The position numbers and the translations under genes are program-made. Source: Bog-756 sp963701325 (GTDB lineage Bacteria; Actinomycetota; Acidimicrobiia; Acidimicrobiales; RAAP-2). Taken from it: a DNA stretch of 64,000 nucleotides. The DNA lies in the NCBI GenBank assembly GCA_963701325.1, contig OY969604.1, forward strand, positions 2,604,001 through 2,668,000. Direction: 5' to 3'. Below the pieces are notes generated by a model that worked only from the letters and a program-made list of their open reading frames with translations, was not told the DNA's origin and ran no database searches. Positions 7,539-15,490 of the stretch are shown here, piece by piece. Each line of letters opens with the position of its first letter. Position 1 is the first letter of the stretch.

Positions 7539-9968
7539 TTAGGGACTGGTCGCAGCATGGACAGCTGCCCAAGGCCGAATTGCCAGTTCAGCGGCTGGTT
7601 TTGGTCTGCTGATGCAATAGCCCTGTGCAAAATCACATCCGAGACCAGCCAGTAGGGCGAGTGTCTCCTCGTCCTCGATGCCTTCGGCAACGATACGAAG
7701 ACCCATCGCATGCCCGAGATCAATGGTGGAACGAACGAGGTCCCACTCACGACCGCAATCGTGACCGGTAAGCCCGGTTATAAATGTGCGATCAAGCTTG
7801 AGTTCTCCTACCGCGAGGTCCCTCAAATAAGCCAGTGAGGTGACCCCGGCACCGAAGTCGTCAATCGAGATGACGACGCCTAGGTCGCGAAGCTCCTCAA
7901 TAGCCTGCTGGGATCTTTCGAACTCGGCGATGACGCAGGCTTCTGTGATCTCAAGGACCAGAGAGTCAGCGGGCAACTCGTGATGGTCAAGCTGCTCCTG
8001 GATCATCCCGACAAACCCCACTTCGAGGAGATTGGTCGGGGAAACGTTCACTGCGACCGTCAGCGGACGTCCTGCCTGCCGCCACGCAGCACATTGAGTC
8101 ATGGCTTCCTCGAGCACCCATCTGGTGAGTGTCGGCATGAGTCCCCCGTGTTCGGCAATTGGGATGAACTTGTCTGGAGGAAGAAAGCCAAGCCTGGGAT
8201 GGACCCAACGAACGAGGGCTTCGACAGCCAACACCTCGCCGCTTCGCAAATCCAGCTGGGGCTGGTAGTGGAGAACGAGGCCGCCCTTTTCGATGGCCGT
8301 TCGCAAGTCCTCGAGGAGCCGCATCTGATCCCCGTCGTCGTCGAGGTCCTGGCTGTAGGACGCATATGCGGCGTTACCCAGCTTGGAGCGGTACATCGCA
8401 ACATCGGCGCACCACACCAGTCCGGCGCTGTCGGTGGCATCGAGCGGTGCGACTGCAATGCCGATGCTGGCACTGATCTTCGCATTGACAACATCTAGAA
8501 CAAAGGGCTCTACGAGGCTCGCCGTCACTCGATCGGCGACTGATGCGGCGTATTCAGCGTCACCGTCTATAAGCACGACTCCAAATTCGTCGCCGCCCAG
8601 CCGCACCAGCAAATCCGTCTCTCTGAGCGATCCGGACAGTCGAGCACCCAACTGTCTGAGAAGCTCGTCGCCAGCTGGGTGGCCGAACGAGTCGTTGATC
8701 TCCTTGAAGTGATTGAGATCGACGAATAGAAAGGCCAAGCTCCGCGTGTCGTCTTCCTCGGCAAAGAACGAATCAAGCACCTGGAATAAGTGTCGACGGT
8801 TTCGCAATCCAGTCAGATCATCTGTGACCGACTGCAGGTGTCGTTCTTGACTCTGCCTGCGTAGTTGCCGCACCGAGAGTGCGAGCCGAACACCCACGAT
8901 CACCAAAGTGGCGGTGGCCAGTCCGATGGCGACACGACTGATGGGATTGAGGCTCGAGACTATAAGGACTGCAAGTGCAGCCGCGGAACACAGATTGGGA
9001 AGAAGGAAGCTAGCTGGCCTTTCGGATTGGAGTGGATTTGAAGGCCGCTTGCGAAGCCAAACCGACAAAGAGATCACGACGATGGCAGCAGGCCACGCGA
9101 TCGCATTCAGGATGTACCCCACACGCGATTCCCCGAAAGAGTTCGGAAGGAGGTTGGCGGTGTCACCAAATACATTGAGGGCTAATCCAAAGGCCAACAG
9201 GATCCACGGCGCCTTGCTTCTCCTAGACAGCACGGCAAATCCAGCAACCACCAGCCCCAGCAGTAGAACATCACCGATCGGATATGCCAGATTGGTCAAC
9301 GTTGCGAGTGTGCTACCGCCTTCCAAATGCTGAATGTCATGAAAAGTGAATGCCGCGCACACGGCTGCAGCACCACAGCCAGCGATTCCCCCGTCAAGCC
9401 AACTTGGAGCTGTGATCACTCTTGCTTCCCCACGCAGGAACAGCATCACGGCTATGTATGCGAGCGGATAGAAGCACAGATAAAATGCGTCTGCGAGAGA
9501 CGGGCTTGGCGGCGTAGCTCCTCCGATTGACTGGACAGTCAGGATAACGTCTCCGACCGTCCACGACAGAAGACTGAATCCGAGGACAAGCGCTGCTTTT
9601 TGACCAGGTCGTCGGACAAGACCCCTAGCAATGCACAAGACACTTGCGGCTAACTCGACGCCACAGATGACCCAGCCGTCCAACCAGAGCCAGTGTTGGC
9701 TATTCCCGCGCAGAAGCAGTGAGATCAAATAGCAAGCGAGTAGAGCACCCAGCGCTGCATAGGTTGCTATCAGAATTTCTGACCTGCTGGTGAGTCGATT
9801 TGAAGCGTTGGGGGTAGTCCGCCGATTCGTAGGAATGGCTGTCACAACCTGAATGATCGACAGCGCTGGCACGGTCCTTGAGTTCTGAGTCGTGCGAGCG
9901 CAAAAAAATCGTCCGGGCGTGGGCGTCGAAAATGCCGCCGAGCGGAGCTGATCAGGAGGTCCGGTCAT
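7539..9968 (-). CDS. Membrane-bound GGDEF-EAL diguanylate cyclase/phosphodiesterase
   Basis: About 809 residues. After a ~65-residue N-terminus come roughly eight to ten hydrophobic helices forming an undefined sensor, then a GGDEF domain with intact RLGGDEFGVVL. An EAL domain follows with AVEALVRW, NVSPTNL, EITE, the metal-binding DDFGAG, KLDRTFITG and AEGIE. Both active-site signatures look complete, so synthesis and breakdown of cyclic di-GMP are both possible. In many such proteins one domain is regulatory. The start is uncertain, since no clear Shine-Dalgarno precedes the ATG and the first ~60 residues look weakly constrained. It is the island's main cargo, with lower GC than the chromosomal genes around it. 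Confidence 0.88.
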   Translation of the reverse strand: MTGPPDQLRSAAFSTPTPGRFFCARTTQNSRTVPALSIIQVVTAIPTNRRTTPNASNRLTSRSEILIATYAALGALLACYLISLLLRGNSQHWLWLDGWVICGVELAASVLCIARGLVRRPGQKAALVLGFSLLSWTVGDVILTVQSIGGATPPSPSLADAFYLCFYPLAYIAVMLFLRGEARVITAPSWLDGGIAGCGAAAVCAAFTFHDIQHLEGGSTLATLTNLAYPIGDVLLLGLVVAGFAVLSRRSKAPWILLAFGLALNVFGDTANLLPNSFGESRVGYILNAIAWPAAIVVISLSVWLRKRPSNPLQSERPASFLLPNLCSAAALAVLIVSSLNPISRVAIGLATATLVIVGVRLALSVRQLRRQSQERHLQSVTDDLTGLRNRRHLFQVLDSFFAEEDDTRSLAFLFVDLNHFKEINDSFGHPAGDELLRQLGARLSGSLRETDLLVRLGGDEFGVVLIDGDAEYAASVADRVTASLVEPFVLDVVNAKISASIGIAVAPLDATDSAGLVWCADVAMYRSKLGNAAYASYSQDLDDDGDQMRLLEDLRTAIEKGGLVLHYQPQLDLRSGEVLAVEALVRWVHPRLGFLPPDKFIPIAEHGGLMPTLTRWVLEEAMTQCAAWRQAGRPLTVAVNVSPTNLLEVGFVGMIQEQLDHHELPADSLVLEITEACVIAEFERSQQAIEELRDLGVVISIDDFGAGVTSLAYLRDLAVGELKLDRTFITGLTGHDCGREWDLVRSTIDLGHAMGLRIVAEGIEDEETLALLAGLGCDFAQGYCISRPKPAAELAIRPWAAVHAATSP

Positions 9969-10170
9969 TCACTTGCACGAACAACAATGTGGGACGCCGA
10001 GAGCAACAGCATGGAAAATGGCGCTGAGCGCCAGGGCGGCTCGGAGTGCGTGAGCGCCGACAGGTGGCCCAAAACGCGCGGCGAGACATTGCGGGGTTGG
10101 TAGCCCCATACGCCGGGTTAGCAGCGGTTATCACTCGTGGCTGATCGCGAGGGTGGGCTTGCTCCTCCCG

Positions 10171-10638
10171 CTACAGCGTGGCGCACAACTGGTCGAGTCG
10201 CACCAACGTTTTGGTCATGCCCGCCATCCATGCATTGCCATTGTCGACGGCCTCGCGGACACTCTCAGGGGAATCCGTGCAGTCGTAGGTTTCGGTCACC
10301 ACGGTTGCGTTCGGGCCATCCGGCGCGAGGTCAAACCTCCAGCGCGATCCGTTCCGGGCAAGTTCGGGGTTGCCAGGTTCCCAAGCGATGCACCGGTCCT
10401 GCTCGAACGCCACGACGCGGTTATGCATTTCGTAGTCACCCATTGCGGTGAAGTACATCTTCGTTACGAATACGTCTCCGACGCCAGCGATGACTTCATT
10501 GCTGGCTCCCGTCCTCAGCATCTCTGAGCCATCGAAGTCGGGGTGCCTGTCTGGATGGGCCAGAAGCTTGAAGATCACACTGGCCGGAGCCTCGATTCGT
10601 CGGGAAACTGACACGGGCTTGCATTCGTCGTTTCCCAT
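10171..10638 (-). CDS. SRPBCC family (START-like) protein
   Basis: A 155-residue protein with the Bet v1/START pattern: VSVSRRIEAPASVIFKLLAHPDRHPDFDGS at the N-terminus, a central beta-sheet (FVTKMYFTAMGDYEMHNRVVAFEQ, IAWEPGNPE, WRFDLAPDG) and a long C-terminal helix. This fold binds a hydrophobic ligand in a cleft; the ligand is not evident. The start is set by AGGAG seven nt before the ATG, with an earlier in-frame ATG at 10674 rejected for lack of a ribosome site. It lies in the tRNA-Pro island, about 200 bp upstream of the start of the GGDEF-EAL gene and on the same strand. Confidence 0.8.
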   Translation of the reverse strand: MGNDECKPVSVSRRIEAPASVIFKLLAHPDRHPDFDGSEMLRTGASNEVIAGVGDVFVTKMYFTAMGDYEMHNRVVAFEQDRCIAWEPGNPELARNGSRWRFDLAPDGPNATVVTETYDCTDSPESVREAVDNGNAWMAGMTKTLVRLDQLCATL

Positions 10639-10896
10639 CGTGGCTCTCCTATGTCGGTTCCTGGGATTCACCAAGCTAGCCGTGGCCCTGGGACTCAGAG
10701 GCGAGGATCAGGAGTATCCCCAGACGCCGGGAGAGGGTCGAGTTCCTGATCCCACCAACCGTGGGCGGATTATTCTTTGGATGCACGGCCCAGATCGCTG
10801 AAGCGGACGGTTGGCCCACTGGGTCAGCGGAGGTTTGAACAGGCGTCTATTGGCGCCACGGGTTCCCTCGCTGTTAGTTCAGCGAAAGGAGGAACC

Positions 10897-11055
10897 GTGG
10901 AACAGCACCAAGAGGAAGCGGAGATGCTTCGTCGTGACGCGGAGCAGCTCCAGCGTGTCGTCGACGGAGTAACAGCAGAGCTTCCGCTGCGTCGAGTGGC
11001 GCCGGAGATAATCCGGCACCTGACCATCGCTGCTGACGCTCTAGAGCGAAAATAA
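10897..11055 (+). CDS. Small charged helical protein, 52 aa
   Basis: A GTG preceded by a perfect AGGAGG four to five nt upstream opens a 52-residue reading frame: VEQHQEEAEMLRRDAEQLQ at the start and DALERK at the end. It is rich in Glu, Arg and Leu with heptad-like spacing, so an amphipathic or coiled-coil helix is likely. It resembles small unannotated proteins common in actinobacteria, with no function I can name. A strong 11-bp hairpin lies 11 bp past the stop, supporting a real monocistronic unit. It sits near the right end of the tRNA-Pro island. Confidence 0.6.
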   Translation: MEQHQEEAEMLRRDAEQLQRVVDGVTAELPLRRVAPEIIRHLTIAADALERK

Positions 11056-11065
11056 GTCGTCGGCC

Positions 11066-11099
11066 GTGCCCCTGGGTCCCGCCATGGGCCCAGGGGCAC
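11066..11099 (+). terminator. Perfect 11-bp hairpin after the 52-aa gene
   Basis: GTGCCCCTGGG pairs with CCCAGGGGCAC around a 12-nt loop that can itself pair CCC with GGG. No T tract follows, so it is either a high-GC actinobacterial terminator without U-tail or an mRNA-stabilising hairpin. Confidence 0.55.
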
Positions 11100-11231
11100 T
11101 CGCCGCCCAAGGATTCCTTCCTACCCGGGGCTCCAGATCGCCGGGAAGGAGCCCTTGTCGCCGACGAGGACAAGCGGGTCGACGCGGCCAACCGACTCGG
11201 TAGTCGCTACCGCGACGCGACCGGAATTGGA

Positions 11232-11253
11232 GATCGAGACAGAATCGCGACAG
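11232..11253 (+). repeat. Right arm-type site pair
   Basis: ATCGAGACAG and ATCGCGACAG lie 11 nt apart, in the same orientation as the left pair at 6374-6395 with one substitution. The block ends 68 nt before the right att core. Confidence 0.6.
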
Positions 11254-11309
11254 ACGGGTTTGTGAACGAAGAGGCCGGACAGTTGACCCCAGCCACCTGC
11301 ACTTCTGAG

Positions 11310-11384
11310 TCGGGCTGCCCGGATTTGAACCGGGGACCTCTGCGTCCCGAACGCAGCGCGCTAACCAAGCTGCGCCACAGCCCG
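11310..11384 (-). tRNA. tRNA-Pro(CGG)
   Basis: Read on the minus strand, the 75 bases fold into a full cloverleaf. The acceptor stem CGGGCTG pairs with CAGCCCG, the D-arm is GCGC/GCGC, the anticodon stem CTGCG/CGCAG encloses loop TTCGGGA (anticodon CGG, codon CCG), and the T-arm CCCGG/CCGGG encloses TTCAAAT. The discriminator is A and CCA is not encoded. Its 3' part is the attachment target of the island to its left. The promoter lies on the chromosomal side beyond 11384, so integration did not disturb it. Confidence 0.95.
11322..11347 (-). repeat. Right att core within tRNA-Pro
   Basis: Identical over 26 bases to 6240-6265. It spans the T-arm, variable loop and anticodon stem of the intact tRNA, a classic 3'-end integration site. 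Confidence 0.75.
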
Positions 11385-11427
11385 TCGCAGGGACCGGCGT
11401 GCTGCCGGCCCCAGGACGGTGCAGATG

Positions 11428-12327
11428 CTACCCGACGGTGGTGCGGTCGTTCCCCGGCTCCCCCGTGCCGGTCCCGTGGTCGCGGACGGCGGGAGGTGCG
11501 GTGCGCTTTGCGACAACCTTGGCGATCCGGCGTTTGTCCATCTCCGAGACCTTGAGCTGCCATCCCCCGACCTCGACCGCCTCCCCCTCCTCGGGGATGT
11601 GCCCGAAGGCGTCGAAGAGATAGCCACCCAGGGTCACGTACTCCCCCTCGGGCAGCTCGATCCCGAGGTCGTCGAGCAGGTCGTCGAGGCTCATCTTGCC
11701 GTCCACGAGCCACCGCGTGCCGTCCACCCGCACCGCGTCCGGTTCGTCGTCGGGGTCGAACTCGTCGGGCAGGTCCCCGACCAGCGCGCCGAGCAGATCC
11801 TTGACCGTGATGACGCCCTCGACGCCGCCGTGCTCGTCGACGACCACCGCGAACGCCCGCCGTTGCCGCCGCATTTCCGCCAGCACATCGAGCACCAGTC
11901 GCGACTCCGGTACCAGGAACGGCTGGCGGAGCCGCCGCGAGATGTCGATCGGGCTCGGGGACCTGCCCTCGTCGTCCTCGGCACCCACCTTCCATCCCGC
12001 CCGGAACAGGTCGTTGACGAAGAGCACTCCGATGAGGTCGTCGAGGTCCTCCCCGTAGACTGGGAAGCAGCTGTGGCCCGACTCGCGCACCGCTTTGGAC
12101 ACCGCGTCCACGGTCAAGGGGATGGAGAGCGCGACGACGTCGACCCGTGGGGTCATCACCTCGCGCACTGCGGTGTCCCGTACGTCGTGCAGGGCATCGA
12201 TGATGAACTGCTCCTGGGCGTCAGCGCCGCGGTCGCCGGACAGCCCGGAGGGTCCGTGGCCGCTGCGGTCGGCTCCGCCCCTGCGCCCCTTGGTGGTCTG
12301 GTCGGAACGGCGACGGAACACGGACAC
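11428..12327 (-). CDS. CorC/HlyC-type CBS-domain protein (soluble, no DUF21)
   Basis: A 299-residue protein with two CBS domains. The first begins at VREVMTPRVDVVALSIPLTV and the second follows at about residues 115-180 (QPFLVPESRLVLDVLAEMRRQRRAFAVVVDEHGGVEGVITVKDLL). A C-terminal CorC_HlyC ion-transporter-associated domain follows (DGTRWLVDGKMSLDDLLDDLGIELPEG). The N-terminal DUF21 membrane region of larger hemolysin-C proteins is absent, so this is the short cytosolic CorC form, probably acting in divalent-cation homeostasis. It is last in a run of four minus-strand genes (two ArsA ATPases, receiver, CorC), 31 bp after the receiver gene. Confidence 0.85.
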   Translation of the reverse strand: MSVFRRRSDQTTKGRRGGADRSGHGPSGLSGDRGADAQEQFIIDALHDVRDTAVREVMTPRVDVVALSIPLTVDAVSKAVRESGHSCFPVYGEDLDDLIGVLFVNDLFRAGWKVGAEDDEGRSPSPIDISRRLRQPFLVPESRLVLDVLAEMRRQRRAFAVVVDEHGGVEGVITVKDLLGALVGDLPDEFDPDDEPDAVRVDGTRWLVDGKMSLDDLLDDLGIELPEGEYVTLGGYLFDAFGHIPEEGEAVEVGGWQLKVSEMDKRRIAKVVAKRTAPPAVRDHGTGTGEPGNDRTTVG

Positions 12328-12358
12328 GGCAGCGACCGGTCAGCTCAGCGATGGGTGT

Positions 12359-12793
12359 TCAGGCGCCGGCGACGAGCGGTGCGGACACGATGGACAGGGG
12401 TAGGTAGGACTCGTCGTAGTAGGTCCCCCCGTCGAGCAGCGCGGCCACCGCCCGCCGCAGCCGGATCGGGTCGAGCGGTTTGACCAGCCAGCCCTCGGCC
12501 CCGGAGCGACGGGCCAGGAACACGTCGGGGCGCCGGTCGAGCAGCATGAGGACGGGTACGTGCCCGATCTTGTCGTAGGAGGCCTCGAGACGGAGCTCGA
12601 GGCAGGTGGCCATGCCTCCCATGTTGCCCATCTGGAGGTCGACGACGACCAGGTCCGGCTCCTCGTCTGCCACGAGCGCCATGACCTCGGGTCCCGAGCG
12701 CGCCTCGACGATGGTGACGTCGGGTGATCCGGCCGTCGCGGCGACCTCGGCCCGCACCGATGGGGCGTCGCTGGCCACGATGACGGTCGGCAC
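12359..12793 (-). CDS. Stand-alone response-regulator receiver protein
   Basis: A 144-residue single receiver domain. The phospho-acceptor is the Asp of DLVVVDLQMGNMGG, and the conserved Lys lies in GWLVKPLDPIRLRRAV. There is no DNA-binding output domain, and the last ~25 residues are a short extension. Single receivers of this kind occur in actinobacteria (mycobacterial Rv3143-like, from memory), but the partner kinase is unknown. A TAACCT hexamer seven nt before the GTG, without Shine-Dalgarno, suggests leaderless initiation and its own promoter despite lying in the ArsA-CorC run. Confidence 0.85.
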   Translation of the reverse strand: MPTVIVASDAPSVRAEVAATAGSPDVTIVEARSGPEVMALVADEEPDLVVVDLQMGNMGGMATCLELRLEASYDKIGHVPVLMLLDRRPDVFLARRSGAEGWLVKPLDPIRLRRAVAALLDGGTYYDESYLPLSIVSAPLVAGA

Positions 12794-12800
12794 ACGCGAG

Positions 12801-12806
12801 AGGTTA
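12801..12806 (-). promoter_or_regulatory. Candidate -10 TAACCT, leaderless receiver gene
   Basis: TAACCT, seven nt (CTCGCGT), then the GTG of the receiver gene on the minus strand. Confidence 0.4.
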
Positions 12807-12841
12807 GCGCCCGCTGGGACCTTCCCCGGAGGCCCGCCCGC

Positions 12842-13990
12842 TCAGGGCCGTGACGCGCCGAAGAGCAGGTCGGCGACGGTCTCGAGGCCGGGGAGGTCGT
12901 GGACGTCGGTATTGAGGAGCGGTACCCGGTAGACGGGGGCCGGATCGATCCTCGCCACCAGGTCGGCGTGGGCCTGCTCCTCTCGGTCGGAGGCGAGGGT
13001 GTAGCCGCGCAGGTTGTCGACGAGGTCGCCGAGGGCGCTTTCGCCGTCGCCTCTGGTCTCGATGGCGGTGAGGGCGTCCAGCTGGGCATCGCTGGCGAAC
13101 CTCGGCTGGACCCGGTTGAGCACCAGCGCGGCCGTGGACATGTGCGACTCCGCCAACTTGTCGGCGAAGTGCAACGCCTCGTCGACCGAGTCGGGTCTCG
13201 GCGAGGCCACCAGCACGAAGGCGGTGCCGGGTTGGACGAGGAGCTCCCGTACCCGGGCGGCCCGGTCCCGGAACCCCTCTTCCATCCCCTCGAAGGCCTG
13301 GAAGAACGCCACCGCATCGCTCACGATGTCCGCACCGGCCACCTTGGAGATGGTCCGGAGCAGCGCCTGGGCAGCCACCCCCACGACCCGGAGCCCGGCC
13401 CGGGTCGGTTTCATGAGCGCCTGGAAGATCCGGTTCTCGAGGAAGTGGGTCAGCCGCCGGGGCGCGTCGAGGAAGTCGAGGGCGTTGCGTGAGGGCGGCG
13501 TGTCCACCACCACCACGTCGAACCCGCCCTCCTCGACCAGCTCGTGGAGCTTCTCCATGGCCATGTACTCCTGGGTGCCCGACAGGGTGCCGGTCAGGTT
13601 GCGGTAGATGCGGTTGACCCGGATGTCCTCGGCCTGTTCGTCGGAGTCGGAGTAGCGCGAGATGAGGTCGTCGAAGGTTCCTTTGGGATCGAGCATGAGG
13701 GCGTGCAGCTCACCCGGCCAGTCGCCCCTGATCCGGGTCGGGCGGTTGGAGAGCTCGTCCACGCCGAGTGCGTTGGCCAGCCGCCGGGCCGGGTCGATGG
13801 TGACCACGCACGCCTTCCGGCCGAGGCGGGCGGCCTGGAGGGCGAGCGCGGCGGAGGTGGTCGTCTTGCCCACGCCTCCCGAGCCGCAGCAGATCACGAT
13901 CGACCGGTTGCGGGCGAGCTCGTCCATCGTGGCCGGCCGGGTGCCGTTGCCCGACCGGTCGGACTCGGAGTCCGCTGGCCCGGACCTCAT
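12842..13990 (-). CDS. ArsA-family ATPase (second of a pair)
   Basis: 382 residues. After a ~20-residue polar N-terminus comes the deviant Walker A CCGSGGVGKTTTSAALALQ, then the A'-type segment VTIDPARRLANALG and the Walker B/switch region VVVVDTPPSRNALDFLD. This is the ArsA/GET3 family of signal-recognition-like dimeric ATPases. Paired ATPases of this type next to a WhiB gene are conserved in actinobacteria (Rv3679-Rv3680 and whiB4 in mycobacteria, from memory). They are proposed to handle anion or redox stress or membrane-protein delivery rather than arsenite. The ATG overlaps the upstream partner's TGA by four bases, so the two subunits are made together and probably form a heterodimer. 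Confidence 0.88.
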   Translation of the reverse strand: MRSGPADSESDRSGNGTRPATMDELARNRSIVICCGSGGVGKTTTSAALALQAARLGRKACVVTIDPARRLANALGVDELSNRPTRIRGDWPGELHALMLDPKGTFDDLISRYSDSDEQAEDIRVNRIYRNLTGTLSGTQEYMAMEKLHELVEEGGFDVVVVDTPPSRNALDFLDAPRRLTHFLENRIFQALMKPTRAGLRVVGVAAQALLRTISKVAGADIVSDAVAFFQAFEGMEEGFRDRAARVRELLVQPGTAFVLVASPRPDSVDEALHFADKLAESHMSTAALVLNRVQPRFASDAQLDALTAIETRGDGESALGDLVDNLRGYTLASDREEQAHADLVARIDPAPVYRVPLLNTDVHDLPGLETVADLLFGASRP

Positions 13991-15006
13991 ACCGACACGT
14001 CTGCGGGGTCGGGGAGGGCCTCGATGCCCGCGCCGAGGGAACGGCTCAACTCGTCGAGCTCGACCGGGCCGATGGCGTCGGCGAAGAGGAAGGGGACGCG
14101 GATCTGGGACAGGGGCAGCTCGGCGGCCAGACGTCCGGTCTGCTCCTCCTGGAGCTGCTGGCGGCGCGCCCGGAACACCCGGGCTTCCTCGAGCGCCTCG
14201 AGCAGCGAGTGGTCGAGGCTCACCCCCGCCTGGTCGGCGGCGGCGGCGGCCGCCACTCCCAGTCCGGCCAGCGGTGGGTAGCAGGCGTTGACGATGATCG
14301 GGCCGAGGGCGATCCCGACCTTGTCCTCGAGCGCGTAGGCCGCTTCGATGACCTCGTTGACCGGCATCTCCTCGGGCAGCGTGACCAGCGCGACCTGGCA
14401 CCGGGTCGGGTCGGTGAGCAGGGCCACCACATCAGCCGCCTGGGCCCGGATCGGCCCGCCACGTGCGGCGTCGAGGAGCCCACCGGCCGAGGACAGGAAG
14501 GTCATCGTGTGGCCGGTGGCCGGCGCATCCACCAGGACGAGGTCGGCTGTGCCGCTGCGCTCGATCTGCTTGACCTTGCCGAGTACGAGGATGTCCCGGA
14601 TCCCGGGGATGGCCCCGGCCACGATATCGACGATTCCCGAGGAGAGGAGACGCTTGGAGACCCGCCGCAGCCCGTGGTCGGCGAGGTACTCGAGGAGGGC
14701 GTCGTCCGGGGTGATGGTACGGGCCCGGACGGTGCCCCGCGGAATGGCCACAGCGGCGTCGTCTTCGCCCTCCTCGCCGAGGACTGCCCCGGCTGCGTGG
14801 AGGACCTGGCCGGCGTAATCGAGGTCCTCGTCGCTGCCGAAGGCGGCGGAGACCCCACTGCGCCCTTCGAGCTCCACGACCAGGACCGACATCCCGGATC
14901 CCGCGGCCAGATGGGCCAGTGCAGCGAGGATGGTGGTTTTGCCGACCCCGCCCTTGCCTGCCACGATCAGGACCCGGCTCTGGCTGCAGAAGGCACGGAC
15001 GTCCAT
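13987..15006 (-). CDS. ArsA-family ATPase (first of a pair)
   Basis: 339 residues with Walker A VAGKGGVGKTTILAALAHL at the N-terminus, VELEGRSGVSAAFG after strand 2, and DLVLVDAPATGHTMTFLSS as the Walker B/switch region. The Lys of GKGG is the signature (intermonomer) lysine of this ATPase class. Its partner has Ser in that place (GSGG), so the pair looks asymmetric and would fit a heterodimer with one complete composite site. Translationally coupled to the downstream ATPase. Divergent from whiB across ~200 bp that must hold both promoters; a TACGCT hexamer lies nine nt before this ATG. Confidence 0.88.
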   Translation of the reverse strand: MDVRAFCSQSRVLIVAGKGGVGKTTILAALAHLAAGSGMSVLVVELEGRSGVSAAFGSDEDLDYAGQVLHAAGAVLGEEGEDDAAVAIPRGTVRARTITPDDALLEYLADHGLRRVSKRLLSSGIVDIVAGAIPGIRDILVLGKVKQIERSGTADLVLVDAPATGHTMTFLSSAGGLLDAARGGPIRAQAADVVALLTDPTRCQVALVTLPEEMPVNEVIEAAYALEDKVGIALGPIIVNACYPPLAGLGVAAAAAADQAGVSLDHSLLEALEEARVFRARRQQLQEEQTGRLAAELPLSQIRVPFLFADAIGPVELDELSRSLGAGIEALPDPADVSV

Positions 15007-15015
15007 GACCCACCG

Positions 15016-15021
15016 AGCGTA
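15016..15021 (-). promoter_or_regulatory. Candidate -10 TACGCT for the ArsA operon
   Basis: TACGCT lies nine nt before the ATG of the first ArsA gene. That spacing gives a leaderless or nearly leaderless mRNA. Confidence 0.4.
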
Positions 15022-15143
15022 GTGTCCTGCCCTCCCGGCGCTGCCGACGGTCCCCGGCGGCCTGCCGTCCCGGCGTGGTGCGCTCGACCCGCCACGCTCG
15101 GCGCGAACCGGCCAGATTTTGCCGCGAATCCTGCTCGGGCCTC

Positions 15144-15172
15144 TTGTTTCCGCCCATGCCGGCGAGTACGTT
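15144..15172 (+). promoter_or_regulatory. Candidate whiB promoter TTGTTT-17-TACGTT
   Basis: TTGTTT at 15144-15149 and TACGTT at 15167-15172 are 17 nt apart upstream of whiB. A 6-bp inverted repeat (CCTACC/GGTAGG, 15174-15190) lies over the expected transcription start and could be an operator or a leader hairpin. Confidence 0.45.
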
Positions 15173-15210
15173 CCCTACCCTGGAGGTAGGTCCGAAGGGG
15201 GAGTCGTTTC

Positions 15211-15468
15211 GTGGAGCAGGCGGCAGACAGTTGGCAGCTCAAGGCCTCGTGCCGTGGGCCACAGGCCGAGATCTTCTTCCCGCCCGCCCACGCCGAGCGC
15301 AAGGAAGAGAAGCTGCAGCGCGAGGACCGGGCCAAGGCCATCTGCCGAACCTGCGTCGTCCGCACCGAATGTCTCGACTACGCCGTCCGCATCCATGAGC
15401 CGCACGGCATCTGGGGCGGCCTCAACGAGATGGAGCGCAAGCAACTGGTCGAGCGACGGGTCGGCTGA
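15211..15468 (+). CDS. WhiB-family iron-sulfur transcription factor
   Basis: 85 residues. The four cluster cysteines follow the WhiB pattern: one in KASCRGPQ, then C-R-T-C-V-V-R-T-E-C. They are followed by the GIWGG turn and a basic C-terminus (ERKQLVERR) for DNA contact. WhiB proteins carry an O2/NO-sensitive [4Fe-4S] cluster and usually act bound to sigma-A region 4. Its place beside two ArsA ATPases is the WhiB4 setting known from mycobacteria, so a WhiB4-like role in redox response is the best guess. GTG start with a GGGGGAG ribosome site eight nt upstream. Confidence 0.92.
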   Translation: MEQAADSWQLKASCRGPQAEIFFPPAHAERKEEKLQREDRAKAICRTCVVRTECLDYAVRIHEPHGIWGGLNEMERKQLVERRVG

Positions 15469-15490
15469 CCTGTCCGGCCGGCCCGCCAGG

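Larger units (their letters stand above)
6240..11347. mobile_element. Decayed 5.1-kb genomic island in tRNA-Pro(CGG), integrase absent
   Basis: The interval is bounded by a perfect 26-bp direct repeat (6240-6265 and 11322-11347) equal to the T-arm, variable loop and anticodon-stem part of tRNA-Pro. Just inside each end is a 22-bp tandem repeat pair (6374-6395 and 11232-11253, 21 of 22 identical), as expected for integrase arm sites. Contents have lower GC than the flanks: a broken IS110 transposase, a GGDEF-EAL gene, an SRPBCC gene and a 52-aa gene. No tyrosine or serine integrase remains, so the island should be immobile unless served in trans. Confidence 0.65.

Noticed and set aside
6228..11298. 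Shared 10-mer CCCAGCCACC beside both tRNA-Pro copies
   Set aside because: It lies outside the 26-bp core at different distances in the two places (abutting left, ~20 bp away right), so I treat it as chance or a degraded flank.
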